A stretch of 64,000 nucleotides of DNA from Acholeplasmataceae bacterium. Lineage in GTDB: Bacteria > Bacillota_I > Bacilli_A > Acholeplasmatales > UBA5453. How positions within the stretch are numbered: position 1 is the stretch's first letter; every line of letters starts with the position of its first letter. The position numbers were made by a program, and so were the translations under genes. Shown piece after piece: positions 17,609-29,967 of this stretch. The notes beneath the pieces are model-generated. The model did no database searches. It had not been told where the DNA came from and saw only the letters and a program-made list of their open reading frames with translations. The stretch is from the NCBI GenBank assembly GCA_012837645.1, contig DUQU01000063.1:1-64000 (forward strand), read 5' to 3'.

Positions 17609-17666
17609 GCCCTTTATTATTATTATTAAATAACTTAAAGAGATTTAAAAAAAGGAGAAAAAGAAA

Positions 17667-18791
17667 ATGATTTTTACAATTAAGCAGGATGTTTTATTAG
17701 ACGCTCTCAATATTATTCAAAGAGGATTACCACTTAAAACACCATTACCAATTTTAAATGGTATCAAAGTTGAGGTTTATGAAGATTATTTGATTTTAAC
17801 CTCTAGTAACTCAGACATTGCGATTCAAACGATAGTAAGTGACGATAGTCTAGAAATTAAAGCGACTGGAAAGATGGTAGTCCCGGGAAAGTATCTAATT
17901 GACATCACTAGAAAAATTGATGGTTTTGTAGAGATGACTTTAGTGGAAAGAAAGGTTTTGATGATTAAATCGGACCGAATCGAATATAAACTTCACATTA
18001 TGGACATTGAAGATTATCCTGATATTGATTTTCTTGAAAACGGGCATCATTTAAAATTTAATGTTCAAACTTTAAGATCGATTATTAGAGAAACAAACTA
18101 CGCTACTAGTCAATATGAAAAAAGACCAATTTTAACAGGAGTTAATTTTAAGTTAACAGAAAATCAACTTTATTGTGTTTCTACTGATTCCTATCGTTTA
18201 AGTCAAAAAATCTTACCGTTAGAAAATGTTGAACCATTTAACATTGTTATTCCTAACAAATCATTGGATGAACTTTATCGAATTTTAGATAGTACTCTAG
18301 ATGATGTTGAAGTCTTTATTTCCCCAAACAAAACTTTATTTAAAATGAACAACATTTTATTTCAAACAAGATTGTTAGATGGTGTTTATCCTGATACTTT
18401 AAGAATTATTCCTACTGAGTTTCCACTATCGATTAAATTTAATAAAGAAGAGTTGTTAAGGTCTGTCGAGAGAGTAAGTTTATTATCACCTCGTGATCGA
18501 GAACACAACTATAATATTATTAAACTACAAGTTAGAAAAGATTATTCAATTGAGATTAGTTCAACTAACACAGAAATTGGTGATGCTCAAGAAATAATTA
18601 TTCCAACTGGAGACGTCACAGGGCCTTCGTTAAAAATTGCTTTTAGCTCACGCTATTTGACTGAAGCTCTAAAATCGTTTACTTCTCCAGAAGTGGTCTT
18701 GAATTTTGCAGGAGAGATTAAACCATTCGTAATTAAGGGTGATTTAGATGTCGATATGTTACATTTAATATTACCTGTTAGAATAGAATAA
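17667..18791 (+). CDS. dnaN: DNA polymerase III beta subunit (sliding clamp)
   Basis: Ring-shaped clamp that tethers the replicative polymerase to DNA. 374 residues, normal length, with three repeated clamp domains (about 1-120, 125-245, 250-374); recognisable parts are PILNGIKVEV, RPILTGVNFKLTENQLYCVSTDSYRLS and the C-terminal LILPVRI end. AAAGGAG lies before ATG 17667. It has its own extended -10 promoter after dnaA and a terminator after its stop. Confidence 0.97.
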   Translation: MIFTIKQDVLLDALNIIQRGLPLKTPLPILNGIKVEVYEDYLILTSSNSDIAIQTIVSDDSLEIKATGKMVVPGKYLIDITRKIDGFVEMTLVERKVLMIKSDRIEYKLHIMDIEDYPDIDFLENGHHLKFNVQTLRSIIRETNYATSQYEKRPILTGVNFKLTENQLYCVSTDSYRLSQKILPLENVEPFNIVIPNKSLDELYRILDSTLDDVEVFISPNKTLFKMNNILFQTRLLDGVYPDTLRIIPTEFPLSIKFNKEELLRSVERVSLLSPRDREHNYNIIKLQVRKDYSIEISSTNTEIGDAQEIIIPTGDVTGPSLKIAFSSRYLTEALKSFTSPEVVLNFAGEIKPFVIKGDLDVDMLHLILPVRIE

Positions 18792-18814
18792 ATATAAAAA
18801 CACTAATAAAAGAG

Positions 18815-18848
18815 CCTTTAAACTAAGTTTTAAAGGTTTTTTTTGTAT
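18815..18848 (+). terminator. Terminator of dnaN
   Basis: CCTTTAAA (18815-18822) pairs with TTTAAAGG (18829-18836) and is followed by eight T. It lies 24 bases after the dnaN stop. Confidence 0.8.
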
Positions 18849-18912
18849 TTAATAACTGAAAGTACTATTTTTTAAAATAAAGTTAAATAAAAGAGCCTTT
18901 TTGCTTATATTA

Positions 18913-18921
18913 TGTTATAAT
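18913..18921 (+). promoter_or_regulatory. Extended -10 promoter of the yaaA-recF-gyrB group
   Basis: TGTTATAAT is a full extended -10 box 21 bases before the S4-domain gene. GAGAGGTG follows as Shine-Dalgarno. The S4, recF, gyrB and gyrA genes overlap or are closely spaced, so this promoter probably drives all of them. Confidence 0.62.
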
Positions 18922-18942
18922 ATAACTTAAGAGAGGTGCTTA

Positions 18943-19145
18943 ATGAACGAATTTAAGTTGAAAAAACCATATTTAACTCTAGGGCAATTTATTAAAGCTG
19001 TTAATTTGGTCAGTTCTGGGGGAATGGTTAAAGCTTTTTTAATAACTGCTAACATCACAGTTAACAAAGAAAAAGTAAATCAAAGAGGGAAGAAACTTTA
19101 TAAAGGTGATCTTCTGACAATTGATGGAACTAACTATCAAATTAC

Positions 19146-19149
<4 letters not shown>
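18943..19149 (+). CDS. yaaA: S4-domain RNA-binding protein (YaaA/RlbA type)
   Basis: A 68-residue single S4 domain (LGQFIKAVNLVSSGGMVKAF; VNKEKVNQRGKKLYKGDLL), the small RNA-binding protein found between dnaN and recF in Firmicutes. The family is thought to act in ribosome assembly. GAGAGGTG precedes ATG 18943, and its TGA overlaps the recF ATG by four bases. Confidence 0.92.
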
Positions 19150-22071
<2,922 letters not shown>

Positions 22072-22086
22072 AGGAGATAATTAAAA

Positions 22087-24774
22087 ATGGAAAAAGACTT
22101 AAAAGATAATTTAGAAGAAATTAAAGAAACCACCGAAGAAGAATTAGAAGATGATTTGTTTGAAGCTCAAAAAGGCGATTATATCGATGGTAAAATAAAA
22201 GAAATTAACATTTCAACAGAAATGAAAACTTCCTTTTTAAACTACTCAATGAGTGTGATCGTTTCCAGAGCACTACCCGATGTTAGAGATGGTTTAAAAC
22301 CCGTTCAAAGAAGAATTATTTACGCGATGAATGATCTTAATATGACTGCTAGTAGTCAACATAAAAAATCAGCTCGTATTGTTGGGGAAGTTATTGGTAA
22401 ATATCATCCTCATGGGGATTCCAGCGTTTATGAAGCGATGGTAAGAATGGCCCAACCCTTCAGCTATCGTTACCCGCTTGTTGATGGTCATGGTAACTTT
22501 GGTTCTGTCGATGGTGATGGTGCGGCGGCGATGCGTTATACTGAAGCGAGAATGAGTAAAATTGCGATGGAATTAGTAAAGGATATCGATAAAGAAACTG
22601 TTGATTTTCAAGATAACTACGACAGTACTGAAAGAGAACCAGTAGTGATGCCTGCTAAGTATCCTAATCTTTTAGTAAATGGAGCGAGCGGAATCGCGGT
22701 GGGAATGGCGACTAATATTCCTCCTCATAACTTAGGAGAGGTAATCGATGGTGTCGTTGCTTATATGAATAATAATGAAATAACAACGAAAGAATTGATG
22801 GCTTCCATTAAAGGACCTGATTTTCCTACCGGTGGAATGATTCTAGGCCCTCAAGGTTTAAGTGATGCTTATCATACTGGTAATGGAACAGTTATTATGC
22901 GTGCTAAAACAGAAATTATTGAAGGTAAAAAGCATAAAAATGCCATTATCGTTACTGAAATTCCTTATCAAGTTAATAAATCACGATTATTAGACCGAAT
23001 CGCGGAAGTTGCTAAAGAGAAAATAGTCGATGGTATTACTGACCTTCGCGATGAATCAACCCGAAAAGGGATGAGAATCGTTATCGAATTAAGAAAAGAT
23101 GTTAATCCTGATGTGATGTTAAATAACTTATATAAATATACTCAGCTTCAATCATCGTTTTCTATTAACATGATTTCTTTAGTCAATGGTGAACCTAAAT
23201 CATTAGGAATCAAAGCGATGATTTATCATTATGTTAATCACCAAATTGAAGTTTTAGAAAGAAAAACTGCTTTTGAACTGAAGAAAGCTTTAGAAAGAAA
23301 ACATCTTTTAGAAGGCTTAGTGATCGCACTAGAAAACATCGATGAAGTTATTAAAATAATTAGAGGATCAGAAACCACTGAAATAGCACGGGAAGCCTTA
23401 ATGGAAAATTATCAACTCTCTGAGCTACAAGCTCGAGCTATTTTAGATATGACTTTAAGAAGATTAACTGGCTTAGAAATTGAAAAGGTAAAAGAAGAAA
23501 ACATTGAAGTTGGCAAACGTATTCTTGATTATGAAGATATTTTAGCGAGCGCTGAAAGAAAAGAAACGATTATAAAAGAATCATTATTAGAAGTTAAAGA
23601 CAAATATAATAATCCCCGCCAAAGTGAAATGGCACTTCATATTCCTTTAGATATTGAAGATGAAGATTTAATCCCAGTTGAAGACGTTATTATTACCGTC
23701 ACTAATCGTGGTTACGTAAAGAGAATGACTTTAGATGAATACCGCCTTCAAAATCGAGGTGGTGTCGGCTTGACTTCAATCCGAATGCAAGACTCTGACT
23801 TTGTCGAACATATTCAAATGACTAATACTCATAATTATCATTTATTTTTCACTAATAAAGGAAGAGTTTATAAAGTTAAAGGTTACCAAATCCCTGAAGG
23901 CTCTAGACAAGCAAGAGGACTACCAATTAATAATATTCTCCCCTTTTTAGAAAATGAAGAGATGGTCGCCTTTACAACTGTTAGCGATTTTGATTCAGAG
24001 AATTATCTCTTTTTCACAACTAAAAAAGGAGTTGTTAAAAGAACGAAAGTTAATGCCTTTAAAAACATTAGAGTCAATGGGATCATCGCGATTACTTTAA
24101 GAGAAGATGATGAACTATACGGCGTTAAAGTTACCGATGGAAAACGACAAGTAATTTTAGGTGCTTCCAATGGAAAAGCAATTAGATTTAAAGAAGATGA
24201 TGTCAGATCGATGGGTAGAACAGCCGCCGGTGTAAGAGGAATGTTTTTAGATGAAGAAGATGTAATTGTGGGAATGACTTTTATCGCTGATAAAGAAGAA
24301 GACATTTTGGTTGTTACTGAAAAAGGCTATGGTAAAAGAAGTACCGCTAGCGAATATCGTCTTCAAAATCGTGGTGGTAAAGGTGTTAAAGCTCTTAATA
24401 TTACCGAAAGAAACGGCAATCTCTGTGCTTTAAGAAGTGTTGCTGAAGATGAAGATGTCATTATCGTTAGTAATAGAGGAATGGTTATTAGAACGGAAAT
24501 AACTCAAATCGCCAGAACAAGAAGAGCTACTCAAGGTGTTAGATTAATTAACTTAAAAGGGAATCAAACCGTAATAACTTTAGCAATCGTCCCACATGAA
24601 GAAGAGGAAGAAGAGCAAGAAGAAGTTATTATTCAAGAAGAAATCGCTTTAGAAACCGAACAAGAAGAAGTAGCCGTTATCGAAGTGGAAGCGAAGTTAA
24701 AAGCGGAAGAAGAAAAACCAAAAGAGGATGAAAAAGAGGAAAAAATTCCTCAAGATTTATTCGACTTAAGTTAA
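22087..24774 (+). CDS. gyrA: DNA gyrase subunit A with acidic C-terminal tail
   Basis: DNA-cleaving subunit of gyrase. 895 residues. The catalytic Tyr151 lies in [13 protein letters not shown], and the quinolone-determining segment reads [17 protein letters not shown] with Ser112 and Glu116 at the sites equal to E. coli Ser83 and Asp87, i.e. an unmutated pattern. The C-terminal beta-pinwheel contains QNRGGKG (about 760), a one-residue variant of the GyrA box QRRGGKG, supporting gyrase rather than ParC. From about 836 a strongly acidic Glu-rich tail of ~60 residues follows. The first ~30 residues are also acidic and precede the usual start of the family. Confidence 0.97.
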   Translation: MEKDLKDNLEEIKETTEEELEDDLFEAQKGDYIDGKIKEINISTEMKTSFLNYSMSVIVSRALPDVRDGLKPVQRRIIYAMNDLNMTASSQHKKSARIVGEVIGKYHPHGDSSVYEAMVRMAQPFSYRYPLVDGHGNFGSVDGDGAAAMRYTEARMSKIAMELVKDIDKETVDFQDNYDSTEREPVVMPAKYPNLLVNGASGIAVGMATNIPPHNLGEVIDGVVAYMNNNEITTKELMASIKGPDFPTGGMILGPQGLSDAYHTGNGTVIMRAKTEIIEGKKHKNAIIVTEIPYQVNKSRLLDRIAEVAKEKIVDGITDLRDESTRKGMRIVIELRKDVNPDVMLNNLYKYTQLQSSFSINMISLVNGEPKSLGIKAMIYHYVNHQIEVLERKTAFELKKALERKHLLEGLVIALENIDEVIKIIRGSETTEIAREALMENYQLSELQARAILDMTLRRLTGLEIEKVKEENIEVGKRILDYEDILASAERKETIIKESLLEVKDKYNNPRQSEMALHIPLDIEDEDLIPVEDVIITVTNRGYVKRMTLDEYRLQNRGGVGLTSIRMQDSDFVEHIQMTNTHNYHLFFTNKGRVYKVKGYQIPEGSRQARGLPINNILPFLENEEMVAFTTVSDFDSENYLFFTTKKGVVKRTKVNAFKNIRVNGIIAITLREDDELYGVKVTDGKRQVILGASNGKAIRFKEDDVRSMGRTAAGVRGMFLDEEDVIVGMTFIADKEEDILVVTEKGYGKRSTASEYRLQNRGGKGVKALNITERNGNLCALRSVAEDEDVIIVSNRGMVIRTEITQIARTRRATQGVRLINLKGNQTVITLAIVPHEEEEEEQEEVIIQEEIALETEQEEVAVIEVEAKLKAEEEKPKEDEKEEKIPQDLFDLS

Positions 24775-24781
24775 GGTTTTA

Positions 24782-24790
24782 TGCTATGAT
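24782..24790 (+). promoter_or_regulatory. Extended -10 promoter of serS
   Basis: TGCTATGAT lies 30 bases before serS, within the 46-base gap after gyrA; GAGGG at 24811 serves as Shine-Dalgarno. The gap is too short for a T-box leader. Confidence 0.5.
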
Positions 24791-24820
24791 AGTTATTAAA
24801 GTGAGCAACAGAGGGATAAA

Positions 24821-26104
24821 ATGTTAGATATCAAAGAGATTAAAGAAAACTTAACAAGTGTCATTGAAAGATTAAACACGAGGGGTGCTGATTTTAGTTA
24901 TTTAAAAGAAACTGTCTCTCAAGATGAAGAGAGAAGAAAGTTGATTAGTGAAGCGGAAAAATTAAAAAACACCCGCAATCAATTAAGCAAAGAGATTGGG
25001 CTTTTAATAAAGAATAAACAACCAATCGAAGCTCTTAAAGAAAAAGTAAGATTAATCGCACTCGATGTTAAAGAAAAAGAAGAATTAGTAGCTAGTTTAG
25101 AAAAAGCCATTAAAAGCGCACTTTTAAGTACGCCTAACCTCCCCGATTTAGATGTTGTTGTTGGCCTTGATGAAAGCGATAATAAAGAATTATATCGTTA
25201 TGGCAATAGAAGACAATTTGAATTTAAATTAAAAGATCACGTTACTTTAGGAGAAGAGTTAGATATTTTAGATTTTGAAAGAGCGACTAAAATTGCCGGG
25301 CCTCGATTTGTTATTTTAAAAGGAGATGGCGCTAAACTAGAACGTTCCTTAATTCAATTTATGATGGATTTACATGCTGAAGATCATGGTTATAAAGAGG
25401 TTATTCCTCCTTATATAGTTAATGAAAAAGCAATGATAGGAACGGGACAATTACCGAAGTTTAAAGAAGATTCTTTTCAAGTTGGTGAAAAAGAAAAAGG
25501 TTGGTATTTAAATCCTACCGCTGAAGTCCCTACTATTAATATGCATAGCGATGAAATCTTAAAAGTTGAGGATCTCCCCCTTAAATATGTTTCTTATACA
25601 ACCGCCTTTAGAAGTGAAGCCGGTAGTGCTGGAAGAGATACGAGAGGGATTTTACGTCAACATCAATTTAATAAAGTGGAACTTATTATGTTTGCCAAAC
25701 CAGAAGAATCAAGAGAACTTCATGAGAGAATGTTAAAGGATAGTGAAAAGGTATTAAAACTCTTAAAAATACCTTATCGTGTCGTCTTACTTTCAACCGG
25801 AGATCTAGGCTTTTCAATGAGTAAAACTTACGATATTGAAGTTTGGATACCTTCTGAAAGAAAATATCGTGAAATAGCTTCTATTTCCAATGCCTTAGAT
25901 TATCAAGCACGAAGAGCAGGAATTAGATTTAAACGAGATAAAGAAGCTAAAACAGAATATCTTCACACTTTAAATGGTTCTGGTTTAGCAGTAGGAAGAA
26001 CGATGATTGCTATTTTAGAAAACTATCAAAATGAAGATGGCACCATTACAATCCCTGATGTTTTAATTCCATATATGAAACAAACGATAATTAAAAAAAA
26101 TTAA
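24821..26104 (+). CDS. serS: Serine--tRNA ligase
   Basis: Charges tRNA-Ser (and tRNA-Sec where present). 427 residues: N-terminal tRNA-binding coiled coil (about 1-110), then the class II core with TAFRSEAGSAGRDTRGILR (motif 2), VELIMFAKPEES, and the C-terminal motif 3 NGSGLAVGRTMIAILENYQ. Length and motifs are complete. A strong terminator follows immediately. Confidence 0.97.
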   Translation: MLDIKEIKENLTSVIERLNTRGADFSYLKETVSQDEERRKLISEAEKLKNTRNQLSKEIGLLIKNKQPIEALKEKVRLIALDVKEKEELVASLEKAIKSALLSTPNLPDLDVVVGLDESDNKELYRYGNRRQFEFKLKDHVTLGEELDILDFERATKIAGPRFVILKGDGAKLERSLIQFMMDLHAEDHGYKEVIPPYIVNEKAMIGTGQLPKFKEDSFQVGEKEKGWYLNPTAEVPTINMHSDEILKVEDLPLKYVSYTTAFRSEAGSAGRDTRGILRQHQFNKVELIMFAKPEESRELHERMLKDSEKVLKLLKIPYRVVLLSTGDLGFSMSKTYDIEVWIPSERKYREIASISNALDYQARRAGIRFKRDKEAKTEYLHTLNGSGLAVGRTMIAILENYQNEDGTITIPDVLIPYMKQTIIKKN

Positions 26105-26113
26105 AAGCGATCC

Positions 26114-26155
26114 AAAAAGAATAGTTTTTTAGCAAGAAGGACTATTCTTTTTTTT
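26114..26155 (+). terminator. Terminator of serS
   Basis: AAAAAGAATAGT and ACTATTCTTTTT form a 12-bp stem with a 15-base loop, running into eight T. It separates serS from the two-component system. Confidence 0.85.
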
Positions 26156-26226
26156 AACTATCAGAGTTAATGTAGTATAATAACATTAATAATAAAAGCG
26201 GTTTTCTCTGCTAAAGAGGTGATAAG

Positions 26227-26883
26227 ATGAAAATTTATTTAGTCGAGGATGAATTTGATTTAGCTCAAATAGTAAAAAAATATTTAGAAAAAGAAGATTA
26301 CCAAGTAACGATTTTTTCAAATGGAGAAGAAGCGTTAAAACATCTCACTGATGAAGTTGATTTATGGATTTTAGATATTATGTTACCTGGTGATGTTAAT
26401 GGTTATGACCTCATTAAAGCGATTAAAGAAAAAAGGCCTGAACAAGCGATTATCTTTGCTAGTGCTCGCGATCATGAAATAGATAAAATAAGAGGTTTAG
26501 AGCTTGGTAGTGATGATTATATCGCTAAACCTTATTCACCAAGAGAATTAGTACTCCGAGTCAAAGCGGTTTTAAAAAGAATCGTTACTACAACTAGTGG
26601 TGTCGTTGTAAGATATGAAGGTTATGAAATTAACTTAGAAAAAAGGTCGATCAGATTTCAAGAGCGGCATATAAAACTTACTCATAAAGAGTTTGATTTA
26701 TTAGTATTGCTTATCGAAAATAAGAATACTCCTTTTTCCAGAGAAAATATTTTAAGAAAAGTTTGGGGTAATGATTACTTAGGTTCTAATCGTGTTGTTG
26801 ATGACCTTTTAAGAAGAGTAAGAAATAAAATGCCCCATTTGAAAATAGAAACCATTTATGGCTTCGGTTATCGCCTTTTATAA
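26227..26883 (+). CDS. OmpR/PhoB-family response regulator
   Basis: A 218-residue DNA-binding response regulator. The receiver domain (1-~115) has the acidic pair in VEDE, the phosphoacceptor Asp50 in WILDIMLPGD and a conserved Lys in YIAKPYSPREL. A winged-helix C-terminal domain follows (KLTHKEFDLLVLL ... ETIYGFGYRL). TATAAT at 26176-26181 and an AGAGGTGAT Shine-Dalgarno precede it. The kinase gene starts four bases after its stop, so they form a pair. The target genes cannot be told from here. Confidence 0.94.
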   Translation: MKIYLVEDEFDLAQIVKKYLEKEDYQVTIFSNGEEALKHLTDEVDLWILDIMLPGDVNGYDLIKAIKEKRPEQAIIFASARDHEIDKIRGLELGSDDYIAKPYSPRELVLRVKAVLKRIVTTTSGVVVRYEGYEINLEKRSIRFQERHIKLTHKEFDLLVLLIENKNTPFSRENILRKVWGNDYLGSNRVVDDLLRRVRNKMPHLKIETIYGFGYRLL

Positions 26884-26886
26884 ATT

Positions 26887-28224
26887 ATGAAAAAAGTTAG
26901 CCTTTCTACTCAATTACTTTTACTTTATACAACAGTAACAATTTTAAGTGCTGTTGTTTTTGGTTTAATCACTTTTAGAAATTATGATTCTGTTTATTTA
27001 AGTATTGCTGAAGCTGAATTAAACTCTTATTTAGTAGATTTAGTAGGAGAAGGTGTTAAAGAAAGTGCTGATAAGCCTTATTTAGGTTATTTAGAAGCGG
27101 AACTAGTTTTTAATGAATATGAAGAAATGAGTTTTGAGGAAATTAAAGCGTCTAACAACGTTAAAAACTTCTCTTTAGAGGCTAAAGAATATCAAGAGAT
27201 GTTATTAGATATTTATTCTAACCCTGGGAAGTTAGAGTATAAAAGCAAGAAAGAGAATTTCTATTTAATCTTAAAAGAAGTTGAAGAGGGTGAAAATAAA
27301 TTTATCATCGCTCTTATGGAAGGTTCTTATTTAAATGATTTAAAAGGTTCAATTATGACAGAAAATGTTTTTTTATCTTTTTTGGGAACCTTTTTAGCTT
27401 TCGCTACTATTATGTTAGTTGGTAATGTTATTTTAGCGTTATGGAGCAGAGAGATGACCAAAAGAGTGCAAAGGCTCTCTGATGAAGTTTCTTCATTAAG
27501 TAGTTTTGGTTATCAAAGGAAAATTCAAATAAGTGGTAATGATGAAATTAGTGAATTATCGGAAAGAGTGGAGAAGATGCGGTTAGAGATAATCGCAAAT
27601 GAAACTACTAAACAAGAAATGTTTCAAAATCTTTCTCACGATTTTAAAACTCCAATCGCCGTTATTAGAAGTTACGCTGAAGCTTTAGAAGATGGTATTA
27701 TCGATAAAGACGACGCCAAAATAATTATCGCCCAAACTAAAAAACTCCAAAAGAAGGTGGACCGCCTTTTAGAGTATAACAAACTAGAATATATCGCTTC
27801 AGATGCCGAGTTAGAAAAGGTTAAAATGAAAGATATTATTACGACAGTTTTAGAAGATTATAAATTACTTTTAAGGGAATTTCAATTAGTTATCAGTTTA
27901 GATGATTCGGAATTTATCGGTTTAAAAGAAAACTATTTGACTGTTGTTGCTAATATTATTGATAACGCCACTAGGTATGCGAAAACAAAAATAGTTATCA
28001 AATTAAAAGAAGAAGAGTTATCTTTTTATAATGACGGCGAGCCAATTGAAGAAAAATACTTAACCGATCTTTTTAAACCATATGAAAAAGGCACCAAAGG
28101 ACAGTTTGGGTTAGGAATGAGCATTGTCCAAAAAACAGTTAATCGTTTTGGTTATCAATTAACAGTTGAAAATGTTAGTGGAGGAGTAATTTTTAAGATA
28201 AAGAAGCAACAATCTTTTCTTTAA
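26887..28224 (+). CDS. Sensor histidine kinase
   Basis: A 445-residue membrane kinase that should phosphorylate the preceding regulator. There are two membrane segments (about 8-30 and 160-185) enclosing a ~125-residue outer sensor region without a recognisable domain, then a HAMP linker (about 185-235), the H-box NLSHDFKTPIAVI with His251, N-box NIIDNATRYA, and G-box FGLGMSIVQKTV. The end overlaps the 3' end of the convergent HIT gene by 32 bases. The signal is unknown. Confidence 0.94.
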   Translation: MKKVSLSTQLLLLYTTVTILSAVVFGLITFRNYDSVYLSIAEAELNSYLVDLVGEGVKESADKPYLGYLEAELVFNEYEEMSFEEIKASNNVKNFSLEAKEYQEMLLDIYSNPGKLEYKSKKENFYLILKEVEEGENKFIIALMEGSYLNDLKGSIMTENVFLSFLGTFLAFATIMLVGNVILALWSREMTKRVQRLSDEVSSLSSFGYQRKIQISGNDEISELSERVEKMRLEIIANETTKQEMFQNLSHDFKTPIAVIRSYAEALEDGIIDKDDAKIIIAQTKKLQKKVDRLLEYNKLEYIASDAELEKVKMKDIITTVLEDYKLLLREFQLVISLDDSEFIGLKENYLTVVANIIDNATRYAKTKIVIKLKEEELSFYNDGEPIEEKYLTDLFKPYEKGTKGQFGLGMSIVQKTVNRFGYQLTVENVSGGVIFKIKKQQSFL

Positions 28225-28606
28225 GTTTTAAAAAGTCAGCTTCACTATACTCTTTATTATGATTAACACCTTTAATAAGATAATCATCATCTAAGTAGCG
28301 TGGAATTAAATGAATATGATAGTGAAATACTTGTTGATAGGCTATTTCACCATTATTATTGACAATATTAAGGCCTTTTAAGTTAAAGGCTTTTTTTAAA
28401 GCCTTACTAACCTTAACAACCACTTTAAATAAATGTCCTGCAATTTCTTTGTCTAACTCAAAGACGTTTTGATATCTTTTTTTAGGAATTACTAAAGTAT
28501 GCCCCTTAGTAGCTTGACTAATATCTAAAAAAGCTAACGTTAATTCATCCTCATAAACAATATGAGCTGGTAGTTCTCTTTTAATAATCTTTTCAAAAAC
28601 AGACAC
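28193..28606 (-). CDS. HIT-family (histidine triad) hydrolase
   Basis: A 137-residue HINT/Hit-type nucleotide-binding protein. The catalytic triad motif is HYHIHLIPRY (about residues 95-104), and the N-terminus has the family pattern FEKIIKRELPAHIVYED. Such enzymes cleave phosphoramidates of nucleotides, for example AMP-lysine; the real substrate here is not predictable. It is the only minus-strand gene right of the origin and converges on the histidine kinase, sharing 32 bases with it. A short gap with no gene (28607-28825) separates it from pduL. Confidence 0.93.
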   Translation of the reverse strand: MSVFEKIIKRELPAHIVYEDELTLAFLDISQATKGHTLVIPKKRYQNVFELDKEIAGHLFKVVVKVSKALKKAFNLKGLNIVNNNGEIAYQQVFHYHIHLIPRYLDDDYLIKGVNHNKEYSEADFLKLKEKIVASLS

Positions 28607-28769
28607 ATTATCACCTCTTCTTAATTATATAGTTTAAAATCTATTAAGTAAATAACACCTCTTGAGTAGTAGTTTAATGCATGGCAATTTTAATTTACTT
28701 TTATTAGATTGGAGCTAAATAACATTTTGGTTTCTTCAATATTAAGTCTATATCCACTCTTAAAATATT

Positions 28770-28798
28770 TTGAGTTAAGGGTTTAAAAATGCTACAAT
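28770..28798 (+). promoter_or_regulatory. Promoter of the pduL-rnmV-rsmA-ispE operon
   Basis: TTGAGT (28770-28775) and TACAAT (28793-28798) are 17 bases apart, with TGC in front of the -10 box (extended -10). The pduL start is 28 bases downstream. Confidence 0.6.
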
Positions 28799-28825
28799 AT
28801 AAGGGAAGAAAAGAGGTCATAAAAA

Positions 28826-29413
28826 ATGAGAAAAATTCCTGTTGGTATTAGTGGAAGACATGTTCATTTAAGTAAAGAACATTTAGAGGTTTTATTTGGA
28901 AAAGGTTATCAGTTAACTAACTTTCGAGACTTATCGCAACCAAACCAATTCGCAGCGGAAGAAAAAGTAACGCTTGTTTCTAAAGAAGGAAGAAAGCTTG
29001 AAGGAGTCCGTATTTTAGGTCCAGTGAGAAAAGAAACTCAAGTTGAGATTTCTAGAAGTGACGCCATTAGAGGAAGATTTATCGCCCCTGTAAGAAGTAG
29101 CGGTGATATCAAAGGTAGTGGCGGTTGTTTAATAGTTGGTCCTAAAGGAGAAGTAGAAATAAAAGAAGGCGTAATAGTTGCTGATCGTCATATTCACTTT
29201 AATAAAGAAGAAGCGAAAGAGTTTAATGTTAAAGATAGAGAAGTTGTTAGTATTTATATCGATAAAGAAAAATCAGGCATTTTAGGAGATGTCCTATGTC
29301 GGGTTTCTGACGCTTTTAAATTAGATTGTCATTTAGATACAGACGACGGGGCCGCTTTTGGTCTTCAAAATGGTGATTTAGTAACGTTAGTAAAAGAGTA
29401 CATTATTAAATAA
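28826..29413 (+). CDS. pduL: Phosphate propanoyl/acetyltransferase, PduL type
   Basis: Transfers an acyl group between CoA and phosphate, giving acyl phosphate for ATP synthesis by a kinase. 195 residues, normal for PduL. The zinc-binding His pairs are seen in ISGRHVHLS and ADRHIHFN, and the family hallmarks VRILGPVRKETQVEIS and LDTDDGAAFG are present. There is no signal for a microcompartment and no shell gene nearby, so it more likely makes acetyl phosphate from acetyl-CoA in general fermentation, for instance from the ornithine pathway genes in this window. First gene of a four-gene operon. Confidence 0.93.
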   Translation: MRKIPVGISGRHVHLSKEHLEVLFGKGYQLTNFRDLSQPNQFAAEEKVTLVSKEGRKLEGVRILGPVRKETQVEISRSDAIRGRFIAPVRSSGDIKGSGGCLIVGPKGEVEIKEGVIVADRHIHFNKEEAKEFNVKDREVVSIYIDKEKSGILGDVLCRVSDAFKLDCHLDTDDGAAFGLQNGDLVTLVKEYIIK

Positions 29414-29415
29414 TT

Positions 29416-29967
29416 TTGACAAAACAAGTAATTTATCTCGTTGAAGGAGCTCACGATAAAGCAAGATTAAAGGAACTAGATAATAGTCTTAACGTTTTAA
29501 TTACGAAAGGAATTAAAATTAAACATTCCTTTATTGAACAACTAAAACAATTAGAAAAAGAACATCTAATAGTTTTAATGTTCGATCCTGATTATGCTGG
29601 TGAGCAGATAAGAAAAAGGTTGACGAAGGCTCTTAAAAACCCCTATCAAATTTATTTACCTTTAAAACTAGCTACTAATAAAAAAGGCGATATCGGACTG
29701 GAGCATCTTTCTTTAGAAACACTTAAAGAACTAATTAAAATAAAGCCAAGAGAAACACTTAAAAGTGATTTAACTAATGAATTTTTATATCAACGAGGTT
29801 ATTTAAACAAAGCTAATTCTAGACAAAAAAGAACGCAGTTAACGGGTTATTTTAAAATAGGTTATGTTAATGGAAAAGGCTTGTTAAAGAGATTAGAACT
29901 TTTTAACATTCAAGAAGAAGAAATCATCAAATATGAAAAAGAAGTATTACGGTCAACACTTTCTTAA
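29416..29967 (+). CDS. rnmV: Ribonuclease M5
   Basis: Toprim nuclease that matures 5S rRNA in low-GC Gram-positive bacteria. 183 residues. Toprim motifs are VEGAHDKARL (acidic residue near 10) and MFDPDYAGEQIRKRL (about 54-68). It starts with TTG two bases after the pduL stop, without a clear Shine-Dalgarno, so translation is probably coupled. It overlaps rsmA by 35 bases, the usual rnmV-rsmA order in Firmicutes. Confidence 0.92.
   Translation: MTKQVIYLVEGAHDKARLKELDNSLNVLITKGIKIKHSFIEQLKQLEKEHLIVLMFDPDYAGEQIRKRLTKALKNPYQIYLPLKLATNKKGDIGLEHLSLETLKELIKIKPRETLKSDLTNEFLYQRGYLNKANSRQKRTQLTGYFKIGYVNGKGLLKRLELFNIQEEEIIKYEKEVLRSTLS

Noticed and set aside
24775-24820. T-box leader before serS
   Set aside because: The gap is only 46 bases, too short for a T-box, and asnS likewise has no leader because it overlaps the gene before it.
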